Positions 1-7,584 of a stretch of DNA of 42,077 bases are shown one piece after another; the stretch's first letter is position 1; each line of letters opens with the position of its first letter. Source of the stretch: MFZZ01 sp964610165 (lineage in GTDB: Bacteria; Patescibacteriota; Microgenomatia; UBA1406; GWC2-37-13); assembly GCA_964610165.1 (NCBI GenBank), contig CAZSUZ010000011.1, positions 1 to 42,077 of the forward strand. Reading direction: 5' to 3'. The translations under genes were made by a program, and so were the position numbers. A model generated the notes under the pieces. The model worked only from the letters and a program-made list of their open reading frames with translations, was not told the origin of the DNA and did not search any database.

Positions 1-2498
1 TTAGCATTTCTGGAATAAGATGGAATTGAGTTTAATTCTGTTTTTACTACCTGTCCATTTTGACTGGTAATAATAACAGTTGTTACATCTGAAGTAATCA
101 TTTCAACAAATGCAATTTTACCCATTTTTTCATCGGCTGGTGCAATTTTGACACCTTTTCCACCTCGATGTTGATCTCTAAATGATTTCAAAGGTACACG
201 TTTTCCAATACCCTTTTCACCGATAACAAGTAAGTCTCGAGCTAAATCTTCATTTGAAAATACATCTGACGCGACAACTTCATCACCACTGCCAAGTTCA
301 ATTCCTCGAACTCCACGAGCAGATCTACCAAGTGGTCGAACTTCTTCTTCTTTAAAGAGAATAGCTTTTCCACCTTTACTGACCATCATAGCATTCATTT
401 TGCCATCGGTAAGCATTGTGGTAAGTAATTCGTCTTTGTCTGATAATGTAATTGCAATAATACCGTTACTTCGGATATTTGAGTATTGATTAAATTCTGT
501 TTTCTTAACAGTTCCATGCTTTGTCATCATAATCATGAACAAGTCTTTTTTATCTGCTACTTCTGCTTCGTTAAAGGTAAGGACAGATGAAACTGTTTCA
601 TTTGGTCGAAGGTTTAGCATATTAACAATAGCTTTTCCTTTTGAAGTTCGAGAACCTTGTGGAACTTCCCAAACACGACTCTTAAATACACGTCCTGTAT
701 TACTAAAGAACAACATATAATCATGAAGTTGTGCAGTTGTAATATAAGAAATATCATCAGATTCTTTTGTTTCCATTCCGGTTACACCTTTTCCACCACG
801 TTTTTGGACTTTAAATGTTTCACGAGGAACTTGTTTTATATATCCTTCTTTTGTTAATACAACAATTACTTCTTTGTTATCAATCAACATTTCATCAGTA
901 ATTTCTCCTGGTTTACTCTTTACTACTTTTGTACGTCTATCATCACCATATTTTTCTTGAAGTCCAAGTAATTCTTCTTTTATAACATCTAGAATTTTGA
1001 AAACATCTTTTAATAATGCTTCAAGATATGTAATAAGTTCTCTCAGTTTTGCAAGTTCTTCTTCAATTTTATCTCGTTCTAGTCCAGTTAATCTTTTAAG
1101 CTGCATGTCTAAAATTGCTTGAGATTGTAATAAAGAAAGTGCAAATTTTGACATTAATTGATCTCGAGCAATAGCTTCTGTTTCGGAGCTTCTAATTATT
1201 TTTATGACTTCATCAATATGATCTAATGCAATTAAATATCCTTCCAAAATATGTGCGCGTGCTTTTGCTTGTTTTAAATCAAATTCGGCTCTTCTTCTGA
1301 TAACATCAATTCGGTGACGAATATATAATTCCAAAATAGATTTAAGTGAAAGTGTCTGTGGAATACCTTCAACGAGCGCAACCATATTTACAGGGAATGT
1401 TGTTTGTAGTTCTGTAAATTTAAATAAATTATTGATTACTTTTTTATAAACTGCATCTCTTTTAAGTTCAATAACAACACGAATGCCGTGTCTATTAGAT
1501 TCATCTCGAAGATCAGAGATACCTTGAATCTTTTTATCTATAACAAGTCGTGCAATTTTTGCAACTAAATTAGCTTTATTAACTTGGTAAGGTAATTCGG
1601 TAACAATAATACTTACTTTTCCTTTTTTGTCTTCCTCTTCTTCTGCAACACCTCGAACAAGAATTTTACCTCGTCCAGTTAAGTAGGCTTGCATTATATC
1701 TTTGACACCATAGATTGTTCCAGCTGTTGGAAAATCTGGACCTTGAATATGTTCCATTATTTCTTCAAGATTTGTATCAAACAAAAGTAAATGATCTGTT
1801 GGTCTACCAATATCTGTAACAGTTTTTTCTTTATCTGCATCTGTTGTTGTTCCTGCTGTAATTGGTGCTGGTTGTGTTGTTGTGTCTGTTGTTTCTGGTG
1901 CAAATTTTGCCTTGTTGATCATGTGCAAAATTGCATTAATTACTTCTGTTAAATTGTGAGGAGGAATTTTTGTTGCCATACCAACAGCAATACCTTCTGC
2001 TCCCATTAAAAGCATGTTTGGTAGTTTTGCTGGTACATACATTGGTTCTTTAAGTGTGCCGTCAAAGTTATCTACCCATGTAATTGTTTCTTTATCAATA
2101 TCAAACATCATTTCTTCAGCTATTTTTGTGAGTTTTGCTTCTGTGTAACGCATAGCAGCTGGAGGATCTCCATCAATAGAACCAAAGTTTCCTTGACCAT
2201 TTACAAGTGGATATCTCATTGAAAAATCTTGTGCTAAACGAACGAGTGCATCATATACAGAAGAATCACCGTGAGGGTGATATTTACCTAATACTTCACC
2301 AACAACCTTTGCAGATTTAGAATAATGAGCTCCAGCAGTTAATCCAAGTTTATACATTGCGTATAAAATTCTTCGGTGAACTGGTTTTAGTCCATCACGT
2401 ACATCGGGCAACGCACGAGATACGATAACTGACATTGCGTAATCTAGGTACGCTTTCTTCATTTCTTCTGATATTGCGGTGATCTGTATATTTGGCAT
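1..2498 (-). CDS. gyrA: DNA gyrase subunit A (3' end off window)
   Basis: GyrA is the breakage-reunion subunit of the A2B2 gyrase that supercoils DNA. Reading from the ATG at 2498, about 832 codons lie in the window before the left edge. The start MPNIQITAIS is followed by the winged-helix core with HPHGDSSVYD (residues 74-83; Ser79 and Asp83 match the quinolone-region Ser83/Asp87 of E. coli) and AAMRYTEAKL, in which Tyr118 is the DNA-linking tyrosine. The coiled-coil tower and beta-pinwheel repeats follow; the visible end, SIPSYSRNA, is a last-blade motif, so only a short tail is missing. Between INAILHMI and NLEEIMEHIQGPDFPTAG sits a Thr-rich insert of roughly 40 residues (about 190-237). 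The start lies 1 nt after the ppa stop, so it is in an operon with gyrB and ppa. Confidence 0.97.
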   Translation of the reverse strand, partial: MPNIQITAISEEMKKAYLDYAMSVIVSRALPDVRDGLKPVHRRILYAMYKLGLTAGAHYSKSAKVVGEVLGKYHPHGDSSVYDALVRLAQDFSMRYPLVNGQGNFGSIDGDPPAAMRYTEAKLTKIAEEMMFDIDKETITWVDNFDGTLKEPMYVPAKLPNMLLMGAEGIAVGMATKIPPHNLTEVINAILHMINKAKFAPETTDTTTQPAPITAGTTTDADKEKTVTDIGRPTDHLLLFDTNLEEIMEHIQGPDFPTAGTIYGVKDIMQAYLTGRGKILVRGVAEEEEDKKGKVSIIVTELPYQVNKANLVAKIARLVIDKKIQGISDLRDESNRHGIRVVIELKRDAVYKKVINNLFKFTELQTTFPVNMVALVEGIPQTLSLKSILELYIRHRIDVIRRRAEFDLKQAKARAHILEGYLIALDHIDEVIKIIRSSETEAIARDQLMSKFALSLLQSQAILDMQLKRLTGLERDKIEEELAKLRELITYLEALLKDVFKILDVIKEELLGLQEKYGDDRRTKVVKSKPGEITDEMLIDNKEVIVVLTKEGYIKQVPRETFKVQKRGGKGVTGMETKESDDISYITTAQLHDYMLFFSNTGRVFKSRVWEVPQGSRTSKGKAIVNMLNLRPNETVSSVLTFNEAEVADKKDLFMIMMTKHGTVKKTEFNQYSNIRSNGIIAITLSDKDELLTTMLTDGKMNAMMVSKGGKAILFKEEEVRPLGRSARGVRGIELGSGDEVVASDVFSNEDLARDLLVIGEKGIGKRVPLKSFRDQHRGGKGVKIAPADEKMGKIAFVEMITSDVTTVIITSQNGQVVKTELNSIPSYSRNA

Positions 2499-2499
2499 A

Positions 2500-3012
2500 T
2501 TATTTCATTGATTGTTTAATATCATCAAAAGCTTTTTCTTTTGGCAAGAAAGCTTTAGCTTTAACCCATTTATTAGGTTCTAAATCTTTATAGTGTTCAA
2601 AAAAATGTTTAATCTTATTTTTTGTTGGTTCTGGAATATCTGTAATATCGTTGATATGTGCAGAAAAAGGATCGATTTTTGCTGTTGGTACAGCAAGAAT
2701 TTTTGTATCCACACCTGCTTCATCTTCCATTTCAAGCATACCAATTACCCGTACAGGGCAAACGGTACCAATTGCAAGATTTTGTGAAGAAAGTACTAAT
2801 ACATCTGTTGGATCTCCATCTGCAGCAATTGTATTTGGTATAAATCCATAACTAAAAGGATATGGCATATTTGTATACAAAAAACGATCGACCATAACTA
2901 CGCCACTTTCTTTATCTAATTCGTATTTAACAAATGATCCTTCTGGAATTTCAATAAAAGCATTAACTTCTTGTGGTGCTTTTTTTCCTGATGATAATTT
3001 TGATATATTCAT
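2500..3012 (-). CDS. ppa: Inorganic pyrophosphatase (family I)
   Basis: This 170-residue soluble enzyme hydrolyses pyrophosphate to phosphate and so pulls nucleic-acid and aminoacyl-tRNA synthesis forward. The family I active-site signature DGDPTDVLVL is near residue 86, after the conserved YGFIPNT; further metal-binding acidic residues are present, including EDEAGVDTKILAV. The length matches bacterial PPases (about 170-180). It lies between gyrB (stop at 3029, 16 nt upstream) and gyrA (1 nt downstream), so all three probably share one mRNA. No Shine-Dalgarno is visible before the ATG. The pairing with gyrase has no functional meaning I can demonstrate. Confidence 0.95.
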   Translation of the reverse strand: MNISKLSSGKKAPQEVNAFIEIPEGSFVKYELDKESGVVMVDRFLYTNMPYPFSYGFIPNTIAADGDPTDVLVLSSQNLAIGTVCPVRVIGMLEMEDEAGVDTKILAVPTAKIDPFSAHINDITDIPEPTKNKIKHFFEHYKDLEPNKWVKAKAFLPKEKAFDDIKQSMK

Positions 3013-3028
3013 AGTAATTAAATAATTA

Positions 3029-4957
3029 TTAAACGTCTAAATCTGCCATATGGGCATGTGTAATAATAAATTTCTTTCGTGGTGGAACTTCTTCACCCAT
3101 GAGCATGATAAATGTATTATCTGCCATTTCTGCATCGTCAACTGTAATTTGTTTTAAAAGACGACGTTCTGGATCCATTGTTGTTTCCCATAATTCTTCA
3201 GCATTCATTTCTCCTAAACCTTTAAAACGTTGAACTGAATGTTTAGAATCTGGATTGGCTGCATAAAATGCATCTTTATCTTCATCTGTATATAAATATT
3301 GTTTACTTTTTCCTTGTGTAAGTTTGTATAAAGGTGGAACAGCTACATATACAAGTCCATTTTCAATAAGTGGACGTAAATGTCTAAAAAAGAATGTTAA
3401 ATAAAGAGTTTTAATGTGGGAACCGTCGATATCAGCATCAGTCATGATAATAATCTTATGATATCTAGCTTTTTCTATATCAAATTGTTCACCGATTCCA
3501 GATCCAAGTGCAACAATTAAATCTTTAAATTTGTCAGATCCAATGACACGATCTAAACGATATCGCTCTGTATTTAAAATTTTACCGAATAATGGCAAAA
3601 TAGCTTGTGTTTTTCTGTCTCGACCAGCTTTTGCACTACCACCTGCTGAGTCTCCTTCTACAATAAATATTTCAGATTTAACAGGATCTTTTTCTTGACA
3701 GTCTGCAAGTTTTCCTGGAAGTGCTGAGCCTTCTAATGCACCTTTTCTAAGAACAGCTTCTTTTGCTGCTTTAGCTGCAAGTCTAGCTCGTTGTGCGAGT
3801 AAAATTTTGCCAAGAATTTCTTTTCCATCTCGTGGATTTTCTTCAAAATAAATATCTAAATGTGTATTTACTGTTTGTTGAACAATAGATTGAATTTCTG
3901 AATTGCCCAGTTTTGTTTTTGTCTGACCTTCGAATTGAAGATCATTTGAAGGCATTTTGACATACACAACTGCAGAAAGACCTTCTTTAATATCATTACC
4001 AGAAAAAGGTTCTTTCATATCTTTTTCTGCAACAACTTTTTTAGCATAACTATTGATAGATTTTGTAAGTGCAGCGCGGAAACCAGTCATGTGTGTTCCA
4101 CCTTCAACGGTATTAATGACGTTTACAAATGAATGAACATTTTCAATAAGAGAATCATTAAATTGAATCGAAACTTCTACTTCTACATCTCCTTCTTGTT
4201 GTTTCATGTAAATAGGATCATGAAGCACTTTTCTGCCTTTATTCATATCACGAATAAGAGACATGATTCCACCATCAAAATAAAAAGCTTCTCTGTCTTT
4301 TTCTTTTTGATTTGTTATACGGAAAAATACTTTTGGAATAAGATATGCTTTTTCGTTAATTTGTTTTTTAAATTTTTTGTAGTCAATTTCTATGGTTTCT
4401 TTAAATATTTCAGCATCAGGATGAAAAGAAACTGCTGTTCCTCTTTCAAAAGGCATATTAAGCATAGATTCATTTACTTTTTTGACTGGATATTTTGGAA
4501 TACCTCGACTATATTCTTGTCTATATAATTGACCATCTTCTTTTTTAACTTCTACAATTAAATGATCAGAAAGTGCATTTACAACAGAAGCACCTACACC
4601 ATGAAGTCCACCGGAAACTTTATAAGCAGATGATTCAAATTTTCCTCCTGCATGAAGCATAGTCATAACAAGTTCAAGAGCTGATTTTTTGTATTTTGGA
4701 ACTTCATCTGTTGGAATACCTCGTCCATCATCATATACAGTGTAGTATCCATTTTCTTGTGCAGTTATATGAATATTTTTTGCATGGCCGGCAAGAGCTT
4801 CATCGATAGCATTATCTACAATTTCATTAAGAGAGTGGTTAACACCGGCTTGGCTTGTGGAGCCTATATACATCCCCGGTCTTTTTCTTACTGGATCTAA
4901 TCCTTCAAGAACTACAATTGATTCAGCACCGTATTTAGGTTCGTTAGTATTAGCCAT
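3029..4957 (-). CDS. gyrB: DNA gyrase subunit B
   Basis: GyrB is the ATPase subunit of gyrase. The 642-residue protein has the GHKL ATP site (EIVDNAIDEALAG, GRGIPTDEVP, GLHGVGASVVNALS), the transducer domain, and the Toprim metal centre (EGDSAGGSAKAGRD and DADIDGSHIKTL), ending in the usual C-terminal PPRKKFI region. The frame stays open 29 codons further upstream, but I place the start at ATG 4957 (MANTNEPKYGAESI). The canonical N-terminus begins there, and an extended -10 box (TGTTATACT, 4966-4974) lies 8 nt upstream, which predicts a leaderless mRNA. The earlier in-frame ATG would lie upstream of this promoter. It is the first gene of gyrB-ppa-gyrA. ParE is a possible alternative name; adjacency to gyrA favours gyrB. 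Confidence 0.96.
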   Translation of the reverse strand: MANTNEPKYGAESIVVLEGLDPVRKRPGMYIGSTSQAGVNHSLNEIVDNAIDEALAGHAKNIHITAQENGYYTVYDDGRGIPTDEVPKYKKSALELVMTMLHAGGKFESSAYKVSGGLHGVGASVVNALSDHLIVEVKKEDGQLYRQEYSRGIPKYPVKKVNESMLNMPFERGTAVSFHPDAEIFKETIEIDYKKFKKQINEKAYLIPKVFFRITNQKEKDREAFYFDGGIMSLIRDMNKGRKVLHDPIYMKQQEGDVEVEVSIQFNDSLIENVHSFVNVINTVEGGTHMTGFRAALTKSINSYAKKVVAEKDMKEPFSGNDIKEGLSAVVYVKMPSNDLQFEGQTKTKLGNSEIQSIVQQTVNTHLDIYFEENPRDGKEILGKILLAQRARLAAKAAKEAVLRKGALEGSALPGKLADCQEKDPVKSEIFIVEGDSAGGSAKAGRDRKTQAILPLFGKILNTERYRLDRVIGSDKFKDLIVALGSGIGEQFDIEKARYHKIIIMTDADIDGSHIKTLYLTFFFRHLRPLIENGLVYVAVPPLYKLTQGKSKQYLYTDEDKDAFYAANPDSKHSVQRFKGLGEMNAEELWETTMDPERRLLKQITVDDAEMADNTFIMLMGEEVPPRKKFIITHAHMADLDV

Positions 4958-4965
4958 AAAAGCAT

Positions 4966-4974
4966 AGTATAACA
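4966..4974 (-). promoter_or_regulatory. Extended -10 promoter of gyrB, predicting a leaderless mRNA
   Basis: The minus strand reads TGTTATACT, an extended -10 element, 8 nt before the gyrB ATG. A start of transcription 6-7 nt downstream of the hexamer leaves 0-2 nt of leader. No good -35 is visible. Confidence 0.6.
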
Positions 4975-5095
4975 CATAACTACATTCTGTGGTAGTTTTG
5001 TTTGGATTGTTGTACCAGTCTTTACTGAAAATGACTTGACACACTTATGCGAAGTGTACATTCACTTTTTTTATAGGATAATATTAAAAAAAGAC

Positions 5096-5126
5096 AAAAA
5101 AAGACCTCCGTTGGGAGGTCTTTTTT
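5096..5126. terminator. Intrinsic terminator after rplJ-rplL
   Basis: A 7-bp GC-rich stem (GACCTCC/GGAGGTC, loop GTTG) is flanked by seven A on the left and six T on the right, so it can terminate in both directions. On the minus strand it ends the rplJ-rplL transcript before the gyrB promoter. Confidence 0.85.
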
Positions 5127-5129
5127 GTT

Positions 5130-5192
5130 TGTCATGCTGAATCTATTCCAGCTTCTTCTTAAGAAAGATCCTGAACCACATTCAGGATGACA
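5130..5192. repeat. 63-bp imperfect palindrome of the dispersed-repeat type
   Basis: The element begins TGTCATGCTGAATC and ends ATTCAGGATGACA; the two halves are imperfect inverted copies over about 30 bp. I recall similar TGTCAT...CTGAA...TTCAG...ATGACA palindromes scattered between genes in several bacterial groups, so it may be a small non-autonomous dispersed repeat. It sits between the rplL stop and the U-tract terminator. Just right of it, 5193-5211 forms another perfect 8-bp hairpin (AGTGAGTT/AACTCACT) directly after rplL. Confidence 0.6.
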
Positions 5193-5213
5193 AGTGAGTT
5201 AAAAACTCACTCA

Positions 5214-5624
5214 TCATTTGAGTTCTGCTTTAGCGCCTGCTTCTGTAAGCTTGGCTACTGCTGCATCTGCTTCTTCTTTCTTAACATTTTCAAGAAGAGT
5301 TTGTGGTGGTGTCTCTACGAGTTTTTTAGCATCCATAAGACCTAAGTCTTGACGAAGTTCTCGTACAGCTTTAATTACACCAAGTTTGTTTGCTCCTGCA
5401 TCTGTTAAGACAACATTAAATGAAGTCTTTTCTTCTGCTGGGGCTGCATCTGCTGCTGCGCCACCTGCTGGGGCTGCTGCCATCATAGGCATTGCGGATA
5501 CGCCAAACTTTTCTTCAAGATATGATACTAATTCTGAAATTTCAAGAACTGTAAGTCCTTCGATTTCAGTAGCAATTTTCTGAAGTTTTGCTGATAATTC
5601 GATGTTTTTTGTTTCTTCTGACAT
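5214..5624 (-). CDS. rplL: 50S ribosomal protein L7/L12
   Basis: This 136-residue stalk protein recruits translation factors to the ribosome. The N-terminal dimerisation helices (KIATEIEGLTVLEISELVSYL) are followed by an Ala/Pro/Gly hinge (about residues 50-66) and the globular C-terminal domain (FNVVLTDAGANKLGVIKAVR, then LGLMDAKKLVE). It ends in TGA, which shows TGA is a stop here. A full AGGAGGTG Shine-Dalgarno precedes the ATG, unlike most genes in the window and fitting the need for high output. It lies 45 nt downstream of rplJ in the usual order, and a hairpin, the palindromic repeat and a U-tract terminator follow. Confidence 0.97.
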   Translation of the reverse strand: MSEETKNIELSAKLQKIATEIEGLTVLEISELVSYLEEKFGVSAMPMMAAAPAGGAAADAAPAEEKTSFNVVLTDAGANKLGVIKAVRELRQDLGLMDAKKLVETPPQTLLENVKKEEADAAVAKLTEAGAKAELK

Positions 5625-5669
5625 TTATTGTTGCACCTCCTCTCAATTGAGATAATTGATTAATTTATA

Positions 5670-6206
5670 TTAGCCTTGTTTTGCTTTTGCACTTAATAGA
5701 TATACAAACTTCTGCATATTGAATGAAAGAGCTCGTGTTGTACGAACCATTGGATTCATCATAACGCCAACAAGTTTTGCTCGTAATTGGTCTTTTCCAG
5801 GAAGTTTTGCAAGTCTTACTAATTCATCGTTGTTATACACTTTGTTATCAATCATTCCAATTTTGAAACTGAATGATTCATTTTCTTTTACTTTTTCATA
5901 ATACCCTTTAAGACCTTCAATCCAATCTCCATGTAATACAAGAAGAGCAGATTTTTCTTTTAAAGGAAAAGCTTTTTGACTCATTTCACCAAATTCTTTT
6001 TTAGATTGGGAAAGTTTGTTAATTGCTTTTTCAAATAATGTATTTTTAACAACTTGAAGAGTACTTTCAGATTTGCGAAGTTCACGACGTAGTTCTTCTA
6101 ATGTTTTATGAGTAGTTTTTTCAAATTTTACGAGTGCAAAATTTGAATTTTGTTCAATAGATTGTGTTACTTTGTCGACAATAGCGACTTTACTTTTGTG
6201 TGCCAT
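5670..6206 (-). CDS. rplJ: 50S ribosomal protein L10
   Basis: L10 anchors L7/L12 dimers to the 23S rRNA at the base of the stalk. The 178-residue protein has the family's N-terminal rRNA-binding domain (NFALVKFEKTTHKTLEELRR, then TLQVVKNTLFEKAI) and a C-terminal helix for L7/L12. A GAGGAAAG ribosome-binding site precedes the ATG. It is the first gene of rplJ-rplL and is preceded by a structured leader and a strong promoter, as expected for L10 autoregulation. rplK and rplA, which often lie upstream, are absent; rpmE is there instead. Confidence 0.95.
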   Translation of the reverse strand: MAHKSKVAIVDKVTQSIEQNSNFALVKFEKTTHKTLEELRRELRKSESTLQVVKNTLFEKAINKLSQSKKEFGEMSQKAFPLKEKSALLVLHGDWIEGLKGYYEKVKENESFSFKIGMIDNKVYNNDELVRLAKLPGKDQLRAKLVGVMMNPMVRTTRALSFNMQKFVYLLSAKAKQG

Positions 6207-6298
6207 ATGTGTTCACTTTCCTCGATCTAACGAGATTACCAGAAGATGTTATATCTTGATTTCTCAAGAAGACTGCTGGTCTTGGTGATTTATAATAG
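6207..6298 (-). promoter_or_regulatory. L10-type structured mRNA leader of rplJ-rplL
   Basis: The roughly 90-nt leader folds by eye into a perfect inner hairpin (TCTTGA, GAAA loop, TCAAGA), an outer closing pair (ACCAG with CTGGT), and a small hairpin (CTCG/CGAG) overlapping the ribosome-binding site GAGGAAAG. In many bacteria L10 or L10(L12)4 binds such a leader and represses its own operon. The match to the known family is by layout only, not a covariance search. Confidence 0.55.
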
Positions 6299-6304
6299 AT
6301 CAAT

Positions 6305-6333
6305 ATTATAATTGACCCGAGTTTAAAATACAA
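6305..6333 (-). promoter_or_regulatory. Promoter of rplJ-rplL
   Basis: The minus strand has TTGTAT (6328-6333), a 17-bp spacer and a perfect TATAAT (6305-6310). Transcription would start near 6298, directly after rpmE ends at 6334. Confidence 0.75.
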
Positions 6334-6633
6334 TTAGACTTCTCCAAGGAGTTCTCTAAGTGATTTTGTTTCTCTTTCAGATTTTTCAGATTTTTTTGTT
6401 TTTTTAGCTGCAATTTGTGCTTTGAATTTCTTTGCTTCTTCAGTTCTCTTTATGAATCTATCTACATTACCTTTTGCATCAACGAATTTTTGTTCGCCTG
6501 TGTAAAAAGGATGACATTTAGAACAGATTTCCACAGAAATAGAATCTTTTGTTGAGCCAGTTATAAATGTGTTCCCACAAGTACAACGAACTTCTACGTC
6601 GGTATTAAATTTTGGGTGTATCTGTGCTTGCAT
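6334..6633 (-). CDS. rpmE: 50S ribosomal protein L31
   Basis: L31 bridges the large subunit and the small-subunit head. The 99-residue protein starts MQAQIHPKF and has the zinc-binding set CTC plus CSKC (EVRCTCGNTF and EICSKCHPFYTG), so it is the zinc-containing type. The C-terminus carries a Lys/Glu-rich extension of about 30 residues beyond the usual 65-75, ending LRELLGEV. The open frame begins seven codons earlier, but the TATAAT box at 6643-6648 lies 9 nt before ATG 6633, so the shorter start fits best. Confidence 0.93.
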   Translation of the reverse strand: MQAQIHPKFNTDVEVRCTCGNTFITGSTKDSISVEICSKCHPFYTGEQKFVDAKGNVDRFIKRTEEAKKFKAQIAAKKTKKSEKSERETKSLRELLGEV

Positions 6634-6642
6634 AAGACTACT

Positions 6643-6670
6643 ATTATAACGCAAAAAAATAAAAAGTCAA
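6643..6670 (-). promoter_or_regulatory. Promoter of rpmE, nearly leaderless
   Basis: The minus strand has TTGACT (6665-6670), a 16-bp spacer and TATAAT (6643-6648), then 9 nt to the ATG. Predicted transcription begins about 2 nt before the start codon. Confidence 0.75.
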
Positions 6671-6692
6671 AGTAGTAAGTGAAGGGTGAGTT

Positions 6693-6723
6693 AGAGTATG
6701 TGCGGAATTACCGCACATACTCT
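6693..6723. repeat. Perfect 13-bp hairpin downstream of a small membrane gene
   Basis: Arms AGAGTATGTGCGG and CCGCACATACTCT form a perfect 13-bp stem with loop AATTA, 18 nt after the stop of the 77-residue gene at 6741-6974. There is no U-tract. It probably ends or protects that mRNA. Confidence 0.75.
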
Positions 6724-6740
6724 TCTCTAGTCTATTCTTG

Positions 6741-6974
6741 TTATCTTTTTTTGTGTATTGAACTTGGTGGGTTTTGCAATGATTTGATGTTATCATCAAT
6801 AATCACTGCCCTGATCGAGAAAACTACCCCTACAATCATTGAAACAATGAAATTGGATTTGATAACTATGTTATCAAATCCCCAGATATCGAGGAGCAAA
6901 CTACCAATTAAAGAATTAAAAATGAGTAGTCCTCCGATTATCCCCAAAATCCAAACAAGAATTCTGTTAATCAC
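6741..6974 (-). CDS. Small membrane protein, unknown function (77 aa)
   Basis: I do not recognise the family. The protein begins MINRILVWILGIIGGLL and has two hydrophobic segments (about residues 4-30 and 38-62) and a basic tail ending HKKR. It starts with GTG at 6974, preceded by a clear AAGGAG Shine-Dalgarno 8 nt upstream, which supports translation despite the small size. It has its own promoter (7014-7042) and a perfect hairpin after the stop, so it looks monocistronic. Layout and size match the neighbours at 7141, 7571 and 8568 and the gene at 17279, although sequence similarity among them is not obvious by eye. Confidence 0.75.
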   Translation of the reverse strand: MINRILVWILGIIGGLLIFNSLIGSLLLDIWGFDNIVIKSNFIVSMIVGVVFSIRAVIIDDNIKSLQNPPSSIHKKR

Positions 6975-7013
6975 GATGAACTCCTTTCACTATTGAAATT
7001 GACTAGATAGGCC

Positions 7014-7042
7014 ATTATATAATGTAAAAAAGAAGAAAGCAA
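7014..7042 (-). promoter_or_regulatory. Promoter of the 77-aa membrane protein gene
   Basis: The minus strand has TTGCTT (7037-7042), a 17-bp spacer and TATAAT (7014-7019). The leader would be about 35 nt and includes the AAGGAG site. Confidence 0.7.
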
Positions 7043-7064
7043 TATTATGGGTCTTTTGATAGGA

Positions 7065-7087
7065 TCGAGGCGAGAATATCGCCTCGA
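7065..7087. repeat. Perfect 9-bp hairpin downstream of the 90-aa gene
   Basis: Arms TCGAGGCGA and TCGCCTCGA are separated by GAATA. The same arms recur at 7526-7554. It lies about 55 nt beyond the stop of the gene at 7141-7413; a weaker hairpin (TCAGC/GCTGA) lies between. Confidence 0.65.
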
Positions 7088-7140
7088 CCCTTCTGATAGA
7101 TTACTTAGGTTCTTTTGAATCTTTCAGCGCTTTTGCTGAT

Positions 7141-7413
7141 CTAGATTATATTAAAGAATCGAAGTACTCTAAAATTGATGGTTAAAAAAACAACAATCCA
7201 TATTGCTGTTTTTTCTACATTTGATACCTTCCAGTTTTTGGACTCCAAAAACATGAGAAGGCCAAATAGTAGCGCATAGCTCATATTAGAAAGCAGTACA
7301 TCGACGTTTTCTACCATGCGATTTGCTATGATTAATAGCAATATCACAAAGTATCTTACGTAAATAATGCCTGCTACTACGCTGACTAGGGAAAACACAA
7401 TCCGATCTTTCAT
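7141..7413 (-). CDS. Small membrane protein, unknown function (90 aa)
   Basis: I do not recognise the family. Three hydrophobic stretches are visible: about residues 5-31 (IVFSLVSVVAGIIYV onward), 45-56 (SYALLFGLLMF) and 68-80 (TAIWIVVFLTINF). AAGGAGAT precedes the ATG by about 8 nt, and a near-consensus promoter (7469-7497) lies upstream, so it appears to be a genuine monocistronic gene. A GC-rich hairpin follows. Four such genes are clustered between rpmE and hisS. Confidence 0.75.
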   Translation of the reverse strand: MKDRIVFSLVSVVAGIIYVRYFVILLLIIANRMVENVDVLLSNMSYALLFGLLMFLESKNWKVSNVEKTAIWIVVFLTINFRVLRFFNII

Positions 7414-7468
7414 AGTAGATCTCCTTATTTATTTTGGATTGTTGCGACATTACGAAATTACTATTTAA

Positions 7469-7497
7469 ATTATACTTTATATACTATAAGATATCAA
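7469..7497 (-). promoter_or_regulatory. Promoter of the 90-aa membrane protein gene
   Basis: The minus strand has TTGATA (7492-7497), a 17-bp spacer and TATAAT (7469-7474). The predicted leader is about 50 nt and includes AAGGAGAT. Confidence 0.75.
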
Positions 7498-7525
7498 GTT
7501 TGCAGATTATTTGTTGCAGTGTGTG

Positions 7526-7554
7526 TGGTCGAGGCGAAATTGTCGCCTCGACCA
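7526..7554. repeat. Perfect 12-bp hairpin downstream of the 46-aa gene
   Basis: Arms TGGTCGAGGCGA and TCGCCTCGACCA form a perfect stem with loop AATTG. The core arm TCGAGGCGA is shared with the hairpin at 7065-7087, so the two are probably related by duplication or a common factor. There is no U-tract. Confidence 0.75.
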
Positions 7555-7559
7555 GAGAT

Positions 7560-7584
7560 TGGTTAACAAACTATTTGTTAACCA
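7560..7584 (-). repeat. Palindrome with the stop codon in its loop
   Basis: On the minus strand, arms TGGTTAACAAA and TTTGTTAACCA form a perfect 11-bp stem whose 3-nt loop is TAG, the stop codon of the 46-aa gene. The next hairpin starts 5 nt later. Confidence 0.75.

Noticed and set aside
4133..4528. 131-codon plus-strand frame inside gyrB
   Set aside because: It is a Phe/Lys-rich antisense shadow of an AT-rich coding region with no start signals.
4958..5044. Longer gyrB start with 29 extra residues (MCQVIFSKDWYNN)
   Set aside because: It lies upstream of the extended -10 box at 4966-4974 and is not homologous to GyrB N-termini.
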